Made by a program: the position numbers and the translations under genes. From Candidatus Kurthia intestinigallinarum (lineage in GTDB: Bacteria; Bacillota; Bacilli; Bacillales_A; Planococcaceae), in NCBI RefSeq assembly GCF_003991225.1, contig NZ_JTFC01000033.1, forward strand, positions 1 through 64,000: a stretch of DNA of 64,000 nt, given 5' to 3'. Numbering within the stretch: the first letter of the stretch is position 1; each line of letters starts with the position of its first letter. The notes under the pieces are model-generated. The model saw only the letters and a program-made list of their open reading frames with translations, did no database searches and had not been told where the DNA came from. Below, one piece after another: positions 1 to 8,089 of this stretch.

Positions 1-190
1 GGCATCGCTGGGTAGCTATGTGTGGACGGGATAAGTGCTGAAAGCATCTAAGCATGAAGCCCCCCTCAAGATGAGATTTCCCATTACGCAAGTAAGTAAG
101 ACCCCTGAAAGACGATCAGGTAGATAGGTTCGAGATGGAAGTGCAGCGATGTACGGAGTTGACGAATACTAATAGGTCGAGGACTTAACC
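1..190 (+). rRNA. 23S ribosomal RNA, 3' end (partial)
   Basis: The window opens inside the last part of a 23S rRNA gene. The conserved 3'-terminal region is recognisable (AGTACGAGA-type downstream helices, then the closing GGACTTAACC at 181-190). The 5S gene and tRNA cluster that follow confirm an rrn operon on the + strand. The start lies outside the window and the exact mature 3' end is approximate. Confidence 0.93.
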
Positions 191-259
191 AAATATTACT
201 TTCATGTCACAGTTTATCCAGTTTTGAAAGAACAATTATTTTATCATAATAAAAAAGTG

Positions 260-287
260 TTGACTTATTATTATTAAATGATATAAT
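260..287 (+). promoter_or_regulatory. Sigma-A promoter between 23S and 5S rRNA
   Basis: TTGACT (260-265), a 16-bp spacer and TATAAT (282-287) form a near-perfect vegetative promoter inside the 23S-5S spacer. Transcription would start near 294, about 18 nt before 5S, and would supply 5S rRNA and the tRNAs independently of the rrn promoters. Transcription from it is inferred. Confidence 0.65.
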
Positions 288-311
288 TATTTTTGTTCTT
301 AAAGAAAATAG

Positions 312-427
312 TCTAGTGATGATGGCAAAGAGGTCACACCTGTTCCCATGCCGAACACAGAAGTTAAGCTCTTTAGCGTCGATGGTAGTTGGGGGGTTCC
401 CCCTGCGAGAGTAGAACGTCGCTAGGC
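312..427 (+). rRNA. 5S ribosomal RNA
   Basis: The 116-nt stretch has the conserved 5S core (AAGAGGTCACACC, CCGAACACAGAAGTTAAGC, then a G-rich loop and GAGAGTAGAACG). Its ends pair (TCTAG.. with ..CTAGGC). It lies about 120 nt after 23S and 20 nt before tRNA-Asn, as in Bacillus rrn operons. Ends are placed by comparison with the usual 116-nt length. Confidence 0.95.
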
Positions 428-447
428 TGTAATTCTTTTTTTACTAT

Positions 448-524
448 TCCGCTGTAGCTCAGTTGGTAGCAGCATCTGACTGTTAATCAGAGGGTCACAG
501 GTTCGAGTCCTGTCAGCGGAGCCA
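448..524 (+). tRNA. tRNA-Asn (GTT)
   Basis: Acceptor TCCGCTG pairs with CAGCGGA. The anticodon loop CTGTTAA gives GTT, and the 3' CCA is encoded. First of the 15 tRNAs after 5S. Confidence 0.96.
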
Positions 525-539
525 TTATTATGATTTCTC

Positions 540-631
540 GGAGAGTTGTCCGAGTGGCCGAAGGAGCACGATTGGAAATCGTGTAGGCGGGTACACCTGT
601 CTCAAGGGTTCAAATCCCTTACTCTCCGCCA
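540..631 (+). tRNA. tRNA-Ser (GGA)
   Basis: Acceptor GGAGAGT pairs with ACTCTCC. Anticodon GGA is at 574-576. The long variable arm (GGCGGGTACACCTGTCTC) is typical of a class-II tRNA, and CCA is encoded. Confidence 0.96.
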
Positions 632-688
632 TATTCTTCACGACACTCAGAACTTATTTATATATAGAAATTAAAAGATTTCTCTGAT

Positions 689-763
689 GGCCCCTTGGTC
701 AAGCGGTTAAGACACCGCCCTTTCACGGCGGTAACACGGGTTCGAATCCCGTAGGGGTCACCA
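689..763 (+). tRNA. tRNA-Glu (TTC)
   Basis: The acceptor begins GGCCCCT and pairs with AGGGGTC. Anticodon TTC is at 722-724 in a CCGCC/GGCGG stem. CCA is encoded. Confidence 0.96.
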
Positions 764-767
764 TTTT

Positions 768-843
768 GGAGGATTAGCTCAGCTGGGAGAGCACCTGCCT
801 TACAAGCAGGGGGTCGGCGGTTCGATCCCGTCATCCTCCACCA
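768..843 (+). tRNA. tRNA-Val (TAC)
   Basis: Acceptor GGAGGAT pairs with ATCCTCC. Anticodon loop CTTACAA gives TAC. CCA is encoded. Confidence 0.96.
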
Positions 844-862
844 TTTAAATTAATATCATTAT

Positions 863-937
<75 letters not shown>

Positions 938-939
938 AT

Positions 940-1016
940 GGTCCGGTAGTTCAGCTGGTTAGAATGCCTGCCTGTCACGCAGGAGGTCGCGGGTTCGAGT
1001 CCCGTCCGGACCGCCA
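940..1016 (+). tRNA. tRNA-Asp (GTC)
   Basis: Acceptor GGTCCGG pairs with CCGGACC. Anticodon loop CTGTCAC gives GTC. CCA is encoded. Confidence 0.96.
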
Positions 1017-1034
1017 TTTTAAAAATTTAATTGT

Positions 1035-1110
1035 GGGTTTGTAGCTCAGTTGGTAGAGCATTAGATTGAAGCTCTAAGTGTCGGCGGTTCGATTCCGTCC
1101 AAACCCACCA
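1035..1110 (+). tRNA. tRNA-Phe (GAA)
   Basis: Acceptor GGGTTTG pairs with CAAACCC. The anticodon loop TTGAAGC lies in a TTAGA/TCTAA stem and gives GAA. CCA is encoded. Confidence 0.95.
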
Positions 1111-1113
1111 TTT

Positions 1114-1186
<73 letters not shown>

Positions 1187-1193
1187 TATATTT

Positions 1194-1277
1194 GGAGGGG
1201 TAGCGAAGAGGCTAAACGCGGCGGACTGTAAATCCGCTCCTTCGGGTTCGGCAGTTCGAATCTGCCCCCCTCCACCA
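1194..1277 (+). tRNA. tRNA-Tyr (GTA)
   Basis: Acceptor GGAGGGG pairs with CCCCTCC. Anticodon loop CTGTAAA gives GTA. A long variable arm is present and CCA is encoded. Confidence 0.96.
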
Positions 1278-1282
1278 TTTAT

Positions 1283-1356
1283 AGGGGCATAGTTCAACGG
1301 TAGAATAGAGGTCTCCAAAACCTTTGGTGTGGGTTCGATTCCTACTGCCCCTGCCA
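1283..1356 (+). tRNA. tRNA-Trp (CCA)
   Basis: Acceptor AGGGGCA pairs with TGCCCCT. Anticodon loop CTCCAAA gives CCA. Discriminator G and the 3' CCA are encoded. Confidence 0.96.
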
Positions 1357-1389
1357 ATTTAATTAAACCTATAACGTTTAGGTGATTGT

Positions 1390-1417
1390 TTGACAGTCAC
1401 CGAGACAAACATATAAT
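1390..1417 (+). promoter_or_regulatory. Consensus sigma-A promoter abutting tRNA-His
   Basis: TTGACA (1390-1395), a 16-bp spacer and TATAAT (1412-1417) form a fully consensus promoter in the only sizeable gap of the tRNA cluster. The likely start point (about 1423-1425) falls on the first bases of tRNA-His. It should drive His-Gln-Gly-Cys-Leu as a second transcript; activity is inferred. Confidence 0.7.
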
Positions 1418-1422
1418 GTAAT

Positions 1423-1499
1423 GGCGATTGTGGTGAAGTGGTTAACACACCGGATTGTGGTTCCGGCATTCGTGGGTTCGATTCCCATCAGTCGCCCCA
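1423..1499 (+). tRNA. tRNA-His (GTG)
   Basis: Acceptor GCGATTG pairs with CAGTCGC. The extra G-1 (1423) opposite C73 is the histidine identity element. Anticodon loop TTGTGGT gives GTG. CCA is encoded. Confidence 0.96.
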
Positions 1500-1503
1500 T
1501 TAT

Positions 1504-1578
1504 TGGGGTATAGCCAAGCGGTAAGGCAACGGATTTTGATTCCGTCATGCCCAGGTTCGAATCCTGGTACCCCAGCCA
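1504..1578 (+). tRNA. tRNA-Gln (TTG)
   Basis: Acceptor TGGGGTA pairs with TACCCCA. Anticodon loop TTTTGAT gives TTG. CCA is encoded. Confidence 0.96.
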
Positions 1579-1581
1579 TAT

Positions 1582-1656
1582 GCGGAAGTAGTTCAGTGGT
1601 AGAACATCACCTTGCCAAGGTGGGGGTCGCGAGTTCGAACCTCGTCTTCCGCTCCA
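1582..1656 (+). tRNA. tRNA-Gly (GCC)
   Basis: Acceptor GCGGAAG pairs with CTTCCGC. Anticodon loop CTTGCCA gives GCC. CCA is encoded. Confidence 0.96.
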
Positions 1657-1675
1657 ATTTTATATTTTTAATGAT

Positions 1676-1749
1676 GGCGGCATAGCCAAGTGGTAAGGCA
1701 CAGGTCTGCAACACCTCTACCACCGGTTCGAATCCGGTTGCCGCCTCCA
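1676..1749 (+). tRNA. tRNA-Cys (GCA)
   Basis: Acceptor GGCGGCA pairs with TGCCGCC. Anticodon loop CTGCAAC gives GCA. CCA is encoded. Confidence 0.96.
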
Positions 1750-1778
1750 TTTTTTTATTTAATTTAACTTTTATATAT

Positions 1779-1860
1779 GCCGGTGTGGCGGAATTGGCAG
1801 ACGCGCACGACTCAAAATCGTGTTCCGTAAGGAGTGTCGGTTCGACCCCGACCACCGGTA
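1779..1860 (+). tRNA. tRNA-Leu (CAA), 3' end reads TCA
   Basis: Acceptor GCCGGTG pairs with CACCGGT (one G-T at the end). Anticodon loop CTCAAAA gives CAA, with a class-II variable arm. After discriminator A1860 the sequence is TCA instead of CCA, so position 74 must be repaired by trimming and CCA addition. Last tRNA of the cluster, 14 nt before the terminator. Confidence 0.94.
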
Positions 1861-1873
1861 TCAAGGTTTATAT

Positions 1874-1907
1874 AGACTCTAATCCATTGTGATTAGAGTC
1901 TTTTTTT
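1874..1907 (+). terminator. Terminator of the rrn-tRNA operon
   Basis: An 11-bp stem (AGACTCTAATC with GATTAGAGTCT), a 6-nt loop and a run of seven T. Confidence 0.92.
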
Positions 1908-1958
1908 GTCGATATTTTCGTATCTATTCCAAATGAATGGTTTGATGAGACCAAAATT

Positions 1959-1967
1959 TGGTAAAAT
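1959..1967 (+). promoter_or_regulatory. Extended -10 promoter of the TPR-GGDEF gene
   Basis: TGG directly followed by TAAAAT is an extended -10 element 38 nt before the start codon; no convincing -35 is seen. Confidence 0.45.
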
Positions 1968-2004
1968 AGATATAAGTTAAAAGTCGTGTGTAAGGAGATT
2001 TTAA

Positions 2005-3396
2005 ATGGAAAAATTATTTACACTTGAAGAGCAACAGCGTAAATTTTTATTAGCACAACAATCTTTTAAAGATGGAGACTATCATATAGCAGAACCTTTG
2101 TTTCGTTTAGTTATTGAAAGCGCATTTCAACACGAGGACTATGATATGTATGTATCTGCGATGGTATGGTTAGAGCGTATTTTAATTAATACGAGTCGTA
2201 TGTCTGAGGTATATCCATATATTATTTTAGTTAATCCATTAATTGAAAAATATGGCTATGAAGAAATTAAAGAACGGCATGAGTTAAGTTGTATTATCTT
2301 CAATGCATATAATCGTATAGGACAGCCACAAGAAGCATATAAAAAATTATTATGTGAAGTTTCTGCTAAGGGATATACCGATTTAATTTGTACGGTAGCG
2401 AATAATTTAATGTATTACTTTGTAGATATAGGTGAACATCAAGAGGGATTACGTCTTTATTATCAAATGAAGTCATTGTATGAAGACAACACGACAATTA
2501 GTCGAATGGCACGTTATATGTTTTGGATTTATTCGTTTGAACTTTTATATTTAAATAAAGATTATGAGGAATGCCAGCGTATTTTAATATGGCTAAAAGA
2601 ACGCGACATCATCGTTGATAGCTTTTATTTTATGTATCCAATATGCCAGGCGCTATTAGAAATGCGTATGGGATCAATTGATCAAGCACTTACTTATTTT
2701 GATGATGGACTAGCTCAAACTGTGGATTTAATGTAAATAAAGTTTGAATTAAACTTAGTAATTAACGTATTAAAAGAAAATGAACGCTATAAGGATGTTA
2801 TTAAATATCAATCGATTTTAATTGATTTACTAAATGAACATTATGATTTTGAAAATAGTAGTGAACGTACAACCATTATTCAAAATTTTTCACGTCAATT
2901 TTATGAATCTCAATTGTATGTCGACCAACTAACAAAAGTACAAAATCGTAATTTTTATGAAGATTTATTAAAGAAGCAGCAGCAAGTAAAGAATTATACA
3001 TTGTTTGTACTCGATATCGACCGTTTTAAATTAATCAATGATACGTATGGCCATGCGGTAGGTGATGAGGCGATTAAATTTGTAGCCGATCGATTAAAAA
3101 GTTGGAATCCTAAACATGATATTTCAATTGTGCGCTATGGTGGTGATGAGTTTATTGGACTTATTCCATATGGCTATGAAGTGGTGGAAGAAGATATTAA
3201 GGAGCTGCATGAAAAACTGATGCAAACACCTTTTAAGTTAGCCGATATTGAAACGTTTTCATTATCAGTTAGTATAGGGGTCGCATATACTGCAGGACGT
3301 TATCAATTAATTGATCAGCTATTTCGTGTGGCAGATGCAGCTATCTATGAAGCAAAAGTAAGACGCGGACAAGTTGTTGTGAAAGAAATTAAATAA
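2005..3396 (+). pseudogene. TPR-GGDEF diguanylate cyclase, split by one in-frame stop
   Basis: Codons run open for 463 positions except a single TAA at 2734-2736. The first part (2005-2736, 243 aa, start after AAGGAGA) is a helical TPR-like repeat region. Reading through the stop, the same frame continues with more helical repeat sequence into a GGDEF domain. That domain has the metal-site LDIDRFK segment and an intact RYGGDEF at about residues 379-383 of the full reading; no RxxD inhibitory site is visible. A complete protein would make cyclic di-GMP. A separate start for the GGDEF part could be TTG at 2914, but it has no good ribosome-binding site. I infer a recent nonsense mutation or a sequencing error; readthrough cannot be excluded. 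Confidence 0.75.
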
Positions 3397-3436
3397 AAAG
3401 AGGAAGTCGTACCAAATACGATTTCCTCTTTTTTTA
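3397..3436 (+). terminator. Bidirectional terminator
   Basis: AAGAGGAAGTCGT pairs with ACGATTTCCTCTT and is followed by T7. On the other strand it would serve the convergent hydrolase gene. Confidence 0.88.
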
Positions 3437-4114
3437 GTGACAAGCATTGACAAATGCTGTGAATAGACGTTTTGAAGCTTCATCATTAAGCTCTTCAGGA
3501 TGCCATTGTACACCAATGCAAAATGGATGATTTGGATGCTCAATAGCTTCAATGACATGATCATTGGTGGTAGCGCTAATAGTTAAGGTAGACGCAACAT
3601 CCTTTACTGACTGATGATGGAATGAATTGGTCATAATCGATTCAGCTTCAACAATTGTTGAAAGTTTTGTCTCTCTTACAATGTTTACGGAATGAATTTG
3701 TGTCGCACGGTCGGCAGCTTGTTTATGCTGAATGGCTTGTGGTAATTGACGCGGAATATCTTGATAAAGTGTGCCACCTAGCGCGATATTTAAAATTTGC
3801 TCCCCGCGACAAATTGCGAGAAGAGGAAGCGTATGTTTGATGGCCGCATGAACTACTGCAATATCGCTGTTATCGCGTGCTACATCAACATGACCCAGTC
3901 CAGGAAGTGGATCCTCGTTAAAAAACTTCGGGTGAATATCGTCGCCACCAATAACAAGCAAACCGTCTAGTCGTGATAGTACGTCGTCAATAGGCGTATT
4001 GTTTGGAATACAAAGCGGAATCCCGCCTGCTTCTAAAATAGATGTAATATAGCGATTATTAATTTGCTGCGTCCCTTTAGCAGGTTGCATCGTAACACCG
4101 ATAATTGGCTTCAT
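3434..4114 (-). CDS. Gamma-glutamyl-gamma-aminobutyrate hydrolase-like class-I amidotransferase
   Basis: A 226-aa cytosolic protein of the peptidase C26/PuuD type, which hydrolyses gamma-glutamyl amide bonds. The nucleophile elbow is AICRGEQ (Cys102) and the other triad residues are in GVQWHPEE (His205, Glu207); the oxyanion region IGGDD is near residue 57. The start at 4114 is chosen because GGAGG lies 8 nt before it; an in-frame ATG 15 nt upstream sits against that same SD. It is divergent from the ykfA-like gene. Given the neighbouring murein-peptide genes, a gamma-D-glutamyl peptide or gamma-glutamyl amine substrate is plausible, but the true substrate is not readable from sequence. Confidence 0.85.
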   Translation of the reverse strand: MKPIIGVTMQPAKGTQQINNRYITSILEAGGIPLCIPNNTPIDDVLSRLDGLLVIGGDDIHPKFFNEDPLPGLGHVDVARDNSDIAVVHAAIKHTLPLLAICRGEQILNIALGGTLYQDIPRQLPQAIQHKQAADRATQIHSVNIVRETKLSTIVEAESIMTNSFHHQSVKDVASTLTISATTNDHVIEAIEHPNHPFCIGVQWHPEELNDEASKRLFTAFVNACH

Positions 4115-4235
4115 TTTGTCGTCCTCCATTTCCTTTTTTTAACTATAGCTTAATACTAAGAGGAAAAAAAGTGTCAGAAAGTCGCTTTTTTGATACAGTT
4201 AAAAGGGAAGTAAACGATAAAAGGAGTTTTCAGTC

Positions 4236-5156
4236 ATGAGAACAAGACCAGCACATTTACAAGAGGGCGATTTAGTAGGAATCGTCGCTTTGTCATCACC
4301 ACCTAATATGGATAATTTAACGCGTGGCCTACAGTATTTAGAGGAACTTGGCTTACGTTATATTTTAGGAGAAAGTGTACAAAAGCATGTGCATTATTTA
4401 GCGGGTTCAGACCGTGATCGTGCACGTGATTTTGAAGCAATGATTGAAGATCCAGAGGTGAAAGCCATTTTCTGCGCAAGCGGTGGCTACGGGGCTGCGC
4501 GTGTCGCAGATAAAATCGACTATATGCTATTAGAAGAAAATCCAAAAATTTTCTGGGGCTTCTCTGATAGCACGTTTTTACACACAGCTATCGGTCAGCT
4601 AAGTAATTTAGTAACATTTCATGGTCCAACGATTTCAAGCATTGGTCATGAAGGCTTACCAGAACGTACTAAAATGATGTTTAAGCAATTATTTGCACCA
4701 GCAGAGATTTACTACGATAAAAATATTTCGAAGCTAACAACGATTCATGGTGGACGTGTACGCGGTGAGCTTGTTGGTGGGAATTTAACACGTATCGTTA
4801 ATGGTATCGGCACGAAGTTTGAGCTTGATACGAAGGATAAAGTACTCCTGATTGAAGATATTGGCATTGAGCCAGCGCAAATCGATGAATTATTGAATCA
4901 ATTAAAGCAGTCGCGTAAACTAGAGCAAGCAGCCGGAATCATTATTGGTGACTTCACATTAGCAGAGCCACGCGACTATCAGGATTCACCATCAGTTGAC
5001 GCGCTTTTAGATGAATATTTTGCACATATTAATAAACCCGTTGTCAGCGGCTTTAAAATTGGCCATGATGCATTGAATGTTGGCTTACCATTAGGTGTTG
5101 ATGTTATTTTAGATGCGGATGAAAAGTATTTAGCTGTTTTACCAGGCGTAGAATAA
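4236..5156 (+). CDS. ykfA: LD-carboxypeptidase (peptidase S66), YkfA-like
   Basis: A 306-aa enzyme of the S66 family (LdcA/MccF/YkfA), which cuts L,D bonds in murein tetrapeptides in the cytosol. The catalytic triad is visible: Ser110 in WGFSDST, Glu207 in LLIEDIG and His277 in KIGHDALN. Length is typical. AAAGGAG precedes the ATG. It is the first gene of a three-gene set with ykfB- and ykfC-like genes, as in B. subtilis, but a strong terminator (5207-5246) separates it from them. No signal peptide is seen. The family also contains microcin-C7 self-immunity enzymes, but the ykf context favours peptide recycling. Confidence 0.9.
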   Translation: MRTRPAHLQEGDLVGIVALSSPPNMDNLTRGLQYLEELGLRYILGESVQKHVHYLAGSDRDRARDFEAMIEDPEVKAIFCASGGYGAARVADKIDYMLLEENPKIFWGFSDSTFLHTAIGQLSNLVTFHGPTISSIGHEGLPERTKMMFKQLFAPAEIYYDKNISKLTTIHGGRVRGELVGGNLTRIVNGIGTKFELDTKDKVLLIEDIGIEPAQIDELLNQLKQSRKLEQAAGIIIGDFTLAEPRDYQDSPSVDALLDEYFAHINKPVVSGFKIGHDALNVGLPLGVDVILDADEKYLAVLPGVE

Positions 5157-5206
5157 TGACAGAGGCTTTGACATACGTGTAAAACAAATACTCCTATGAG
5201 CATAAG

Positions 5207-5246
5207 AAAAACCGGAATCGCGCTGGGGCGCGGTTTCGGTTTTTTC
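5207..5246 (+). terminator. Terminator after the ykfA-like gene
   Basis: ACCGGAATCGCG pairs with CGCGGTTTCGGT (12 bp with two G-T), flanked by A5 and T6. Confidence 0.88.
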
Positions 5247-5368
5247 ATTGCGAACACTAAAAAAGAAAAATAAAGTGTTTTGTCCAAGCCTCTTTTTTAT
5301 GTAATGAATTTGTAAAATTCTAAAAATTACGCTACCCTTAGAGAAAGATGTGATAGGGGGATGGACGC

Positions 5369-6457
5369 GTGATTATTCAACAAATTAAAACATTTAAAAA
5401 AGCAGTACCGCTAAATAAGCCGTTTAAAACGGCACTTCGAACAGTGACGGTAGCGGAGGCGATTTATGTCGAGGTGACGCTTGATAACGGCATGAAGGGC
5501 TACGGCGAGGCACCGCCAACACATGTTGTGACAGGGGATTCAATGGCGAGCATTCAGTTTGCGATTGAGGAAGTTTTTGCGCCGCAATTAATCGGACAAG
5601 ACTTACGCTATCACGATCATGTATTTAAACTTTTACATAAAGCAATGGTACGTAATACGAGTGCAAAGGCCGCAGTGGATATGGCACTTTATGATTTACT
5701 AGGAAAAGCCGCGAACATGCCACTGTATCAATTTTTAGGTGGCGCACGAAGTGAATTAAAAACGGATTTTACGGTGAGTGTCAATGAACCAGCAGAAATG
5801 GCAGCCGATGCACAGCGCTATGTGGAAAATGGCTTTGATGTGTTAAAAATCAAAGTCGGTATTGGGAGCCCTGAGGATGACATTCGTCGTATTCAAGCGA
5901 TTCGCAAAGTTGTACCCGATGATGTCGTGTTACGCCTAGATGCCAATCAGGGCTGGTCAGCGAAGGATGCTGTCCGTATTATTGGGCGCATGGAAGATTT
6001 AGACCTTGGCATTGAATTAATCGAGCAGCCAGTACCTGCACATGACATCGACGGTTTAGCCTATGTGACAAATCATACACTGACGCCAATTATGGCAGAT
6101 GAGAGTATTTTTTCACTGTACGACGCACGTCGCATTATCGAAGGACGCGCAGCGGATATGTTTAATATTAAGCTGATGAAAGCGGGTGGCATTTACGAGG
6201 CGCTAAAAATTAACGCACTCGCACAGAGCTATGATATGACTTGCATGGTCGGTAGTATGATTGAGACGAAGCTTGGCGTAACCGCAGCTGCTCATTTTGC
6301 GGCAAGTCAGTCGAATATTTTATATTATGACTTTGATGCACCACTTATGTTAAAAGAAGAAACGGTCGATGGAGGCATCGTATACGATGGTAGCCGAGTG
6401 ACCTTTACAGATGCACCAGGACTAGGAATTGGGGGAATCAAATCATGTCAACATTAG
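5369..6457 (+). CDS. ykfB: L-Ala-D/L-Glu epimerase
   Basis: A 362-aa enolase-superfamily dipeptide epimerase. It converts L-Ala-D-Glu from the murein stem peptide to L-Ala-L-Glu so that it can be hydrolysed. All catalytic residues are present at positions matching the B. subtilis enzyme: Lys160 and Lys162 (LKIKVG), Asp191 (RLDANQG), Glu219 (LIEQP), Asp244 (MADES) and Lys268 (NIKLMKAGG). The GTG start follows AGGGGG by 8 nt; the ATG at 5361 runs into a stop after three codons. Its end overlaps the start of ykfC by 13 nt, so the two are translated together. Confidence 0.94.
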   Translation: MIIQQIKTFKKAVPLNKPFKTALRTVTVAEAIYVEVTLDNGMKGYGEAPPTHVVTGDSMASIQFAIEEVFAPQLIGQDLRYHDHVFKLLHKAMVRNTSAKAAVDMALYDLLGKAANMPLYQFLGGARSELKTDFTVSVNEPAEMAADAQRYVENGFDVLKIKVGIGSPEDDIRRIQAIRKVVPDDVVLRLDANQGWSAKDAVRIIGRMEDLDLGIELIEQPVPAHDIDGLAYVTNHTLTPIMADESIFSLYDARRIIEGRAADMFNIKLMKAGGIYEALKINALAQSYDMTCMVGSMIETKLGVTAAAHFAASQSNILYYDFDAPLMLKEETVDGGIVYDGSRVTFTDAPGLGIGGIKSCQH

Positions 6458-7350
6458 CAATCGTCAACGTACCCGTCGCAACACTATGGACAGCACCAGG
6501 TAAAGCCCGCGAACTAGATGCAGAGGCATTAACCAATCCACAAACATTAAATAAATGGCTAGAAAAATTACCGAAGCCAGAGCGTCTTGATTTATGTGAT
6601 GGGAATCGCATTCAATCACAGGTGCTATATGGTGAATACGTTTTAATTGATGAGGAGCAGGATGGCTGGGCAAAGGTTTGTGTCGTACATCAAAAGAGTG
6701 ACAAGGATGACCGTGGCTACCCAGGGTATATTCCAGTAGCACAGCTACAGGAGGCAACGGTGCAAACGAGTGAGCGCTATGTCATCGTAACAGCACCACG
6801 CGCACAGCTTTGGCAGCATGGTAAGCCAACCATTGTCGTGTCATTTAATACGATGCTACCGTATGTCGTAGAGGATGATAAGCATTTCACCGTTGAAACG
6901 CCACATGGTCTGCAACAAATTTTAAAAGCACAATCGACCGTAACGGCATCCAATGCAGTGGGAAATCCTGGCACGATGGCACAAGCTGTACAGCATGGTC
7001 TCGCATTTTTAGACCTACCGTATTTATGGGGTGGGATGAGTTCATATGGCTATGATTGCTCAGGATTTACTTATCAAATGGCGCGCTCTGTCGGTATTTT
7101 AATGTCACGCGATGCTGATGAGCAGGCGAAAGAGGGGAAGGAAGTGAATCACCTAGATCGTTCTGAGTGGCAAGTAGGAGATGTTGTTTTCTTCTCAGAT
7201 GAACCAGGTGTAAAACCGGTGCGTCACGTCGCTTTCTACTTTGGAGATGGTCAAATTCTTCATTCTCATTCAACAGGACTGCCGGTTGAAATTCTCGCAC
7301 TTGAAGGTTCTAAGTTAGATAAAGAAGTATGCGCAGTGCGTCGCTTCTAA
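6445..7350 (+). CDS. ykfC: Gamma-D-glutamyl-L-diamino acid endopeptidase, NlpC/P60, YkfC-like
   Basis: A 301-aa protein with SH3-type barrels in the first 165 residues and an NlpC/P60 domain at about 175-301. The catalytic Cys205 is in YGYDCSGF and His261 in VRHVAFYFG, with a third polar residue near His273. YkfC-type enzymes cut the gamma-D-Glu-diamino acid bond of peptides with a free N-terminal L-Ala, giving L-Ala-D-Glu, the substrate of YkfB. No signal peptide is visible, which supports cytosolic recycling rather than wall lysis. It overlaps ykfB and is followed by a strong terminator. The ykfD transporter gene of B. subtilis is not next to it; oligopeptide ABC systems lie 25 kb downstream. 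Confidence 0.92.
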   Translation: MSTLAIVNVPVATLWTAPGKARELDAEALTNPQTLNKWLEKLPKPERLDLCDGNRIQSQVLYGEYVLIDEEQDGWAKVCVVHQKSDKDDRGYPGYIPVAQLQEATVQTSERYVIVTAPRAQLWQHGKPTIVVSFNTMLPYVVEDDKHFTVETPHGLQQILKAQSTVTASNAVGNPGTMAQAVQHGLAFLDLPYLWGGMSSYGYDCSGFTYQMARSVGILMSRDADEQAKEGKEVNHLDRSEWQVGDVVFFSDEPGVKPVRHVAFYFGDGQILHSHSTGLPVEILALEGSKLDKEVCAVRRF

Positions 7351-7353
7351 TAA

Positions 7354-7396
7354 AAAAGGATGGCTACTCCAAAGCGGAGTGCCATCCTTTTTTTCA
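7354..7396 (+). terminator. Terminator of the ykfBC operon
   Basis: AAAGGATGGC/GCCATCCTTT with an inner ACTCC/GGAGT helix (one bulged T), followed by T8. Confidence 0.92.
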
Positions 7397-7565
7397 TTGG
7401 ACTGCTGAAAAGATTACACAAATTGTAAACATGCCCATGTCCTTGGTTGGTTAGTGGTCATTGGTCACGTTGTAACTGGGAAAGAGTTATTGGTTTGCAT
7501 AGTCACCTAGAAAGGTTTGAAAAGCAGTCACAATGCCTCGACAAGGAGTCTCACCTTATCGAAGA

Positions 7566-8078
7566 TTAGAAATATTTATCCTCATCAAAATCAAGCTCGA
7601 TTTGATAGTTTTTCGCATTTACTGAATTTGATAATTTATGAGCATTGCGCTCGAAAGTTAGTGCCTTCACACGGTACTCCTCTGGGTCAAATAACGCCAC
7701 TGTATAAATCGGAAGTTCGTCGCTCATATAATCAAGCTCACGTTTTTCAGCGTGCGATAAATTTTTATAAATTTCAGCATGAGCTCGGAACTGTGTTGCG
7801 AGCTCAATCGCCTCTACAAGCTTTAATGCCTTCCCGTCAAAGTTAATCGTATGATAGCTGTTCGCCTCATAAATTAAACGGTCAAGTGTACGATTGTCTG
7901 CACGTACGTCTAGTAGCTCCGCATCAACGACTTCAAGTGCGCGCGCTGGCTTTTCAGGCGCCGCATCGCCTTCTACTTTCGTATAAGCAACACGATACAT
8001 TTCAAGCTCAAGCTCTTGAATACGTTTGCGTAAAATACTCTTCAATTTTACTGCCTCTGCTAATGTGATATTTGCCAT
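7566..8078 (-). CDS. DIP1984-like coiled-coil protein of unknown function
   Basis: A 170-aa protein, predicted helical. It has a charged N-terminal coiled coil (residues 5-35), a central D-NRTLDRLIYEAN segment and an acidic C-terminus (FDEDKYF). This layout is typical of the DIP1984/septicolysin-like family, whose role is not established. The ATG follows GGGGGACTT. It lies 11 nt after the B3/B4 gene on the same strand and is probably co-transcribed. No enzymatic motif is visible. The family assignment is by general resemblance. Confidence 0.68.
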   Translation of the reverse strand: MANITLAEAVKLKSILRKRIQELELEMYRVAYTKVEGDAAPEKPARALEVVDAELLDVRADNRTLDRLIYEANSYHTINFDGKALKLVEAIELATQFRAHAEIYKNLSHAEKRELDYMSDELPIYTVALFDPEEYRVKALTFERNAHKLSNSVNAKNYQIELDFDEDKYF

Positions 8079-8089
8079 TTTAAGTCCCC

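Noticed and set aside
7537..7563. Inverted repeat TCGACAAGG / CCTTATCGA after the DIP1984-like gene
   Set aside because: One mismatch and no U-run on the minus strand; too weak to call a terminator.
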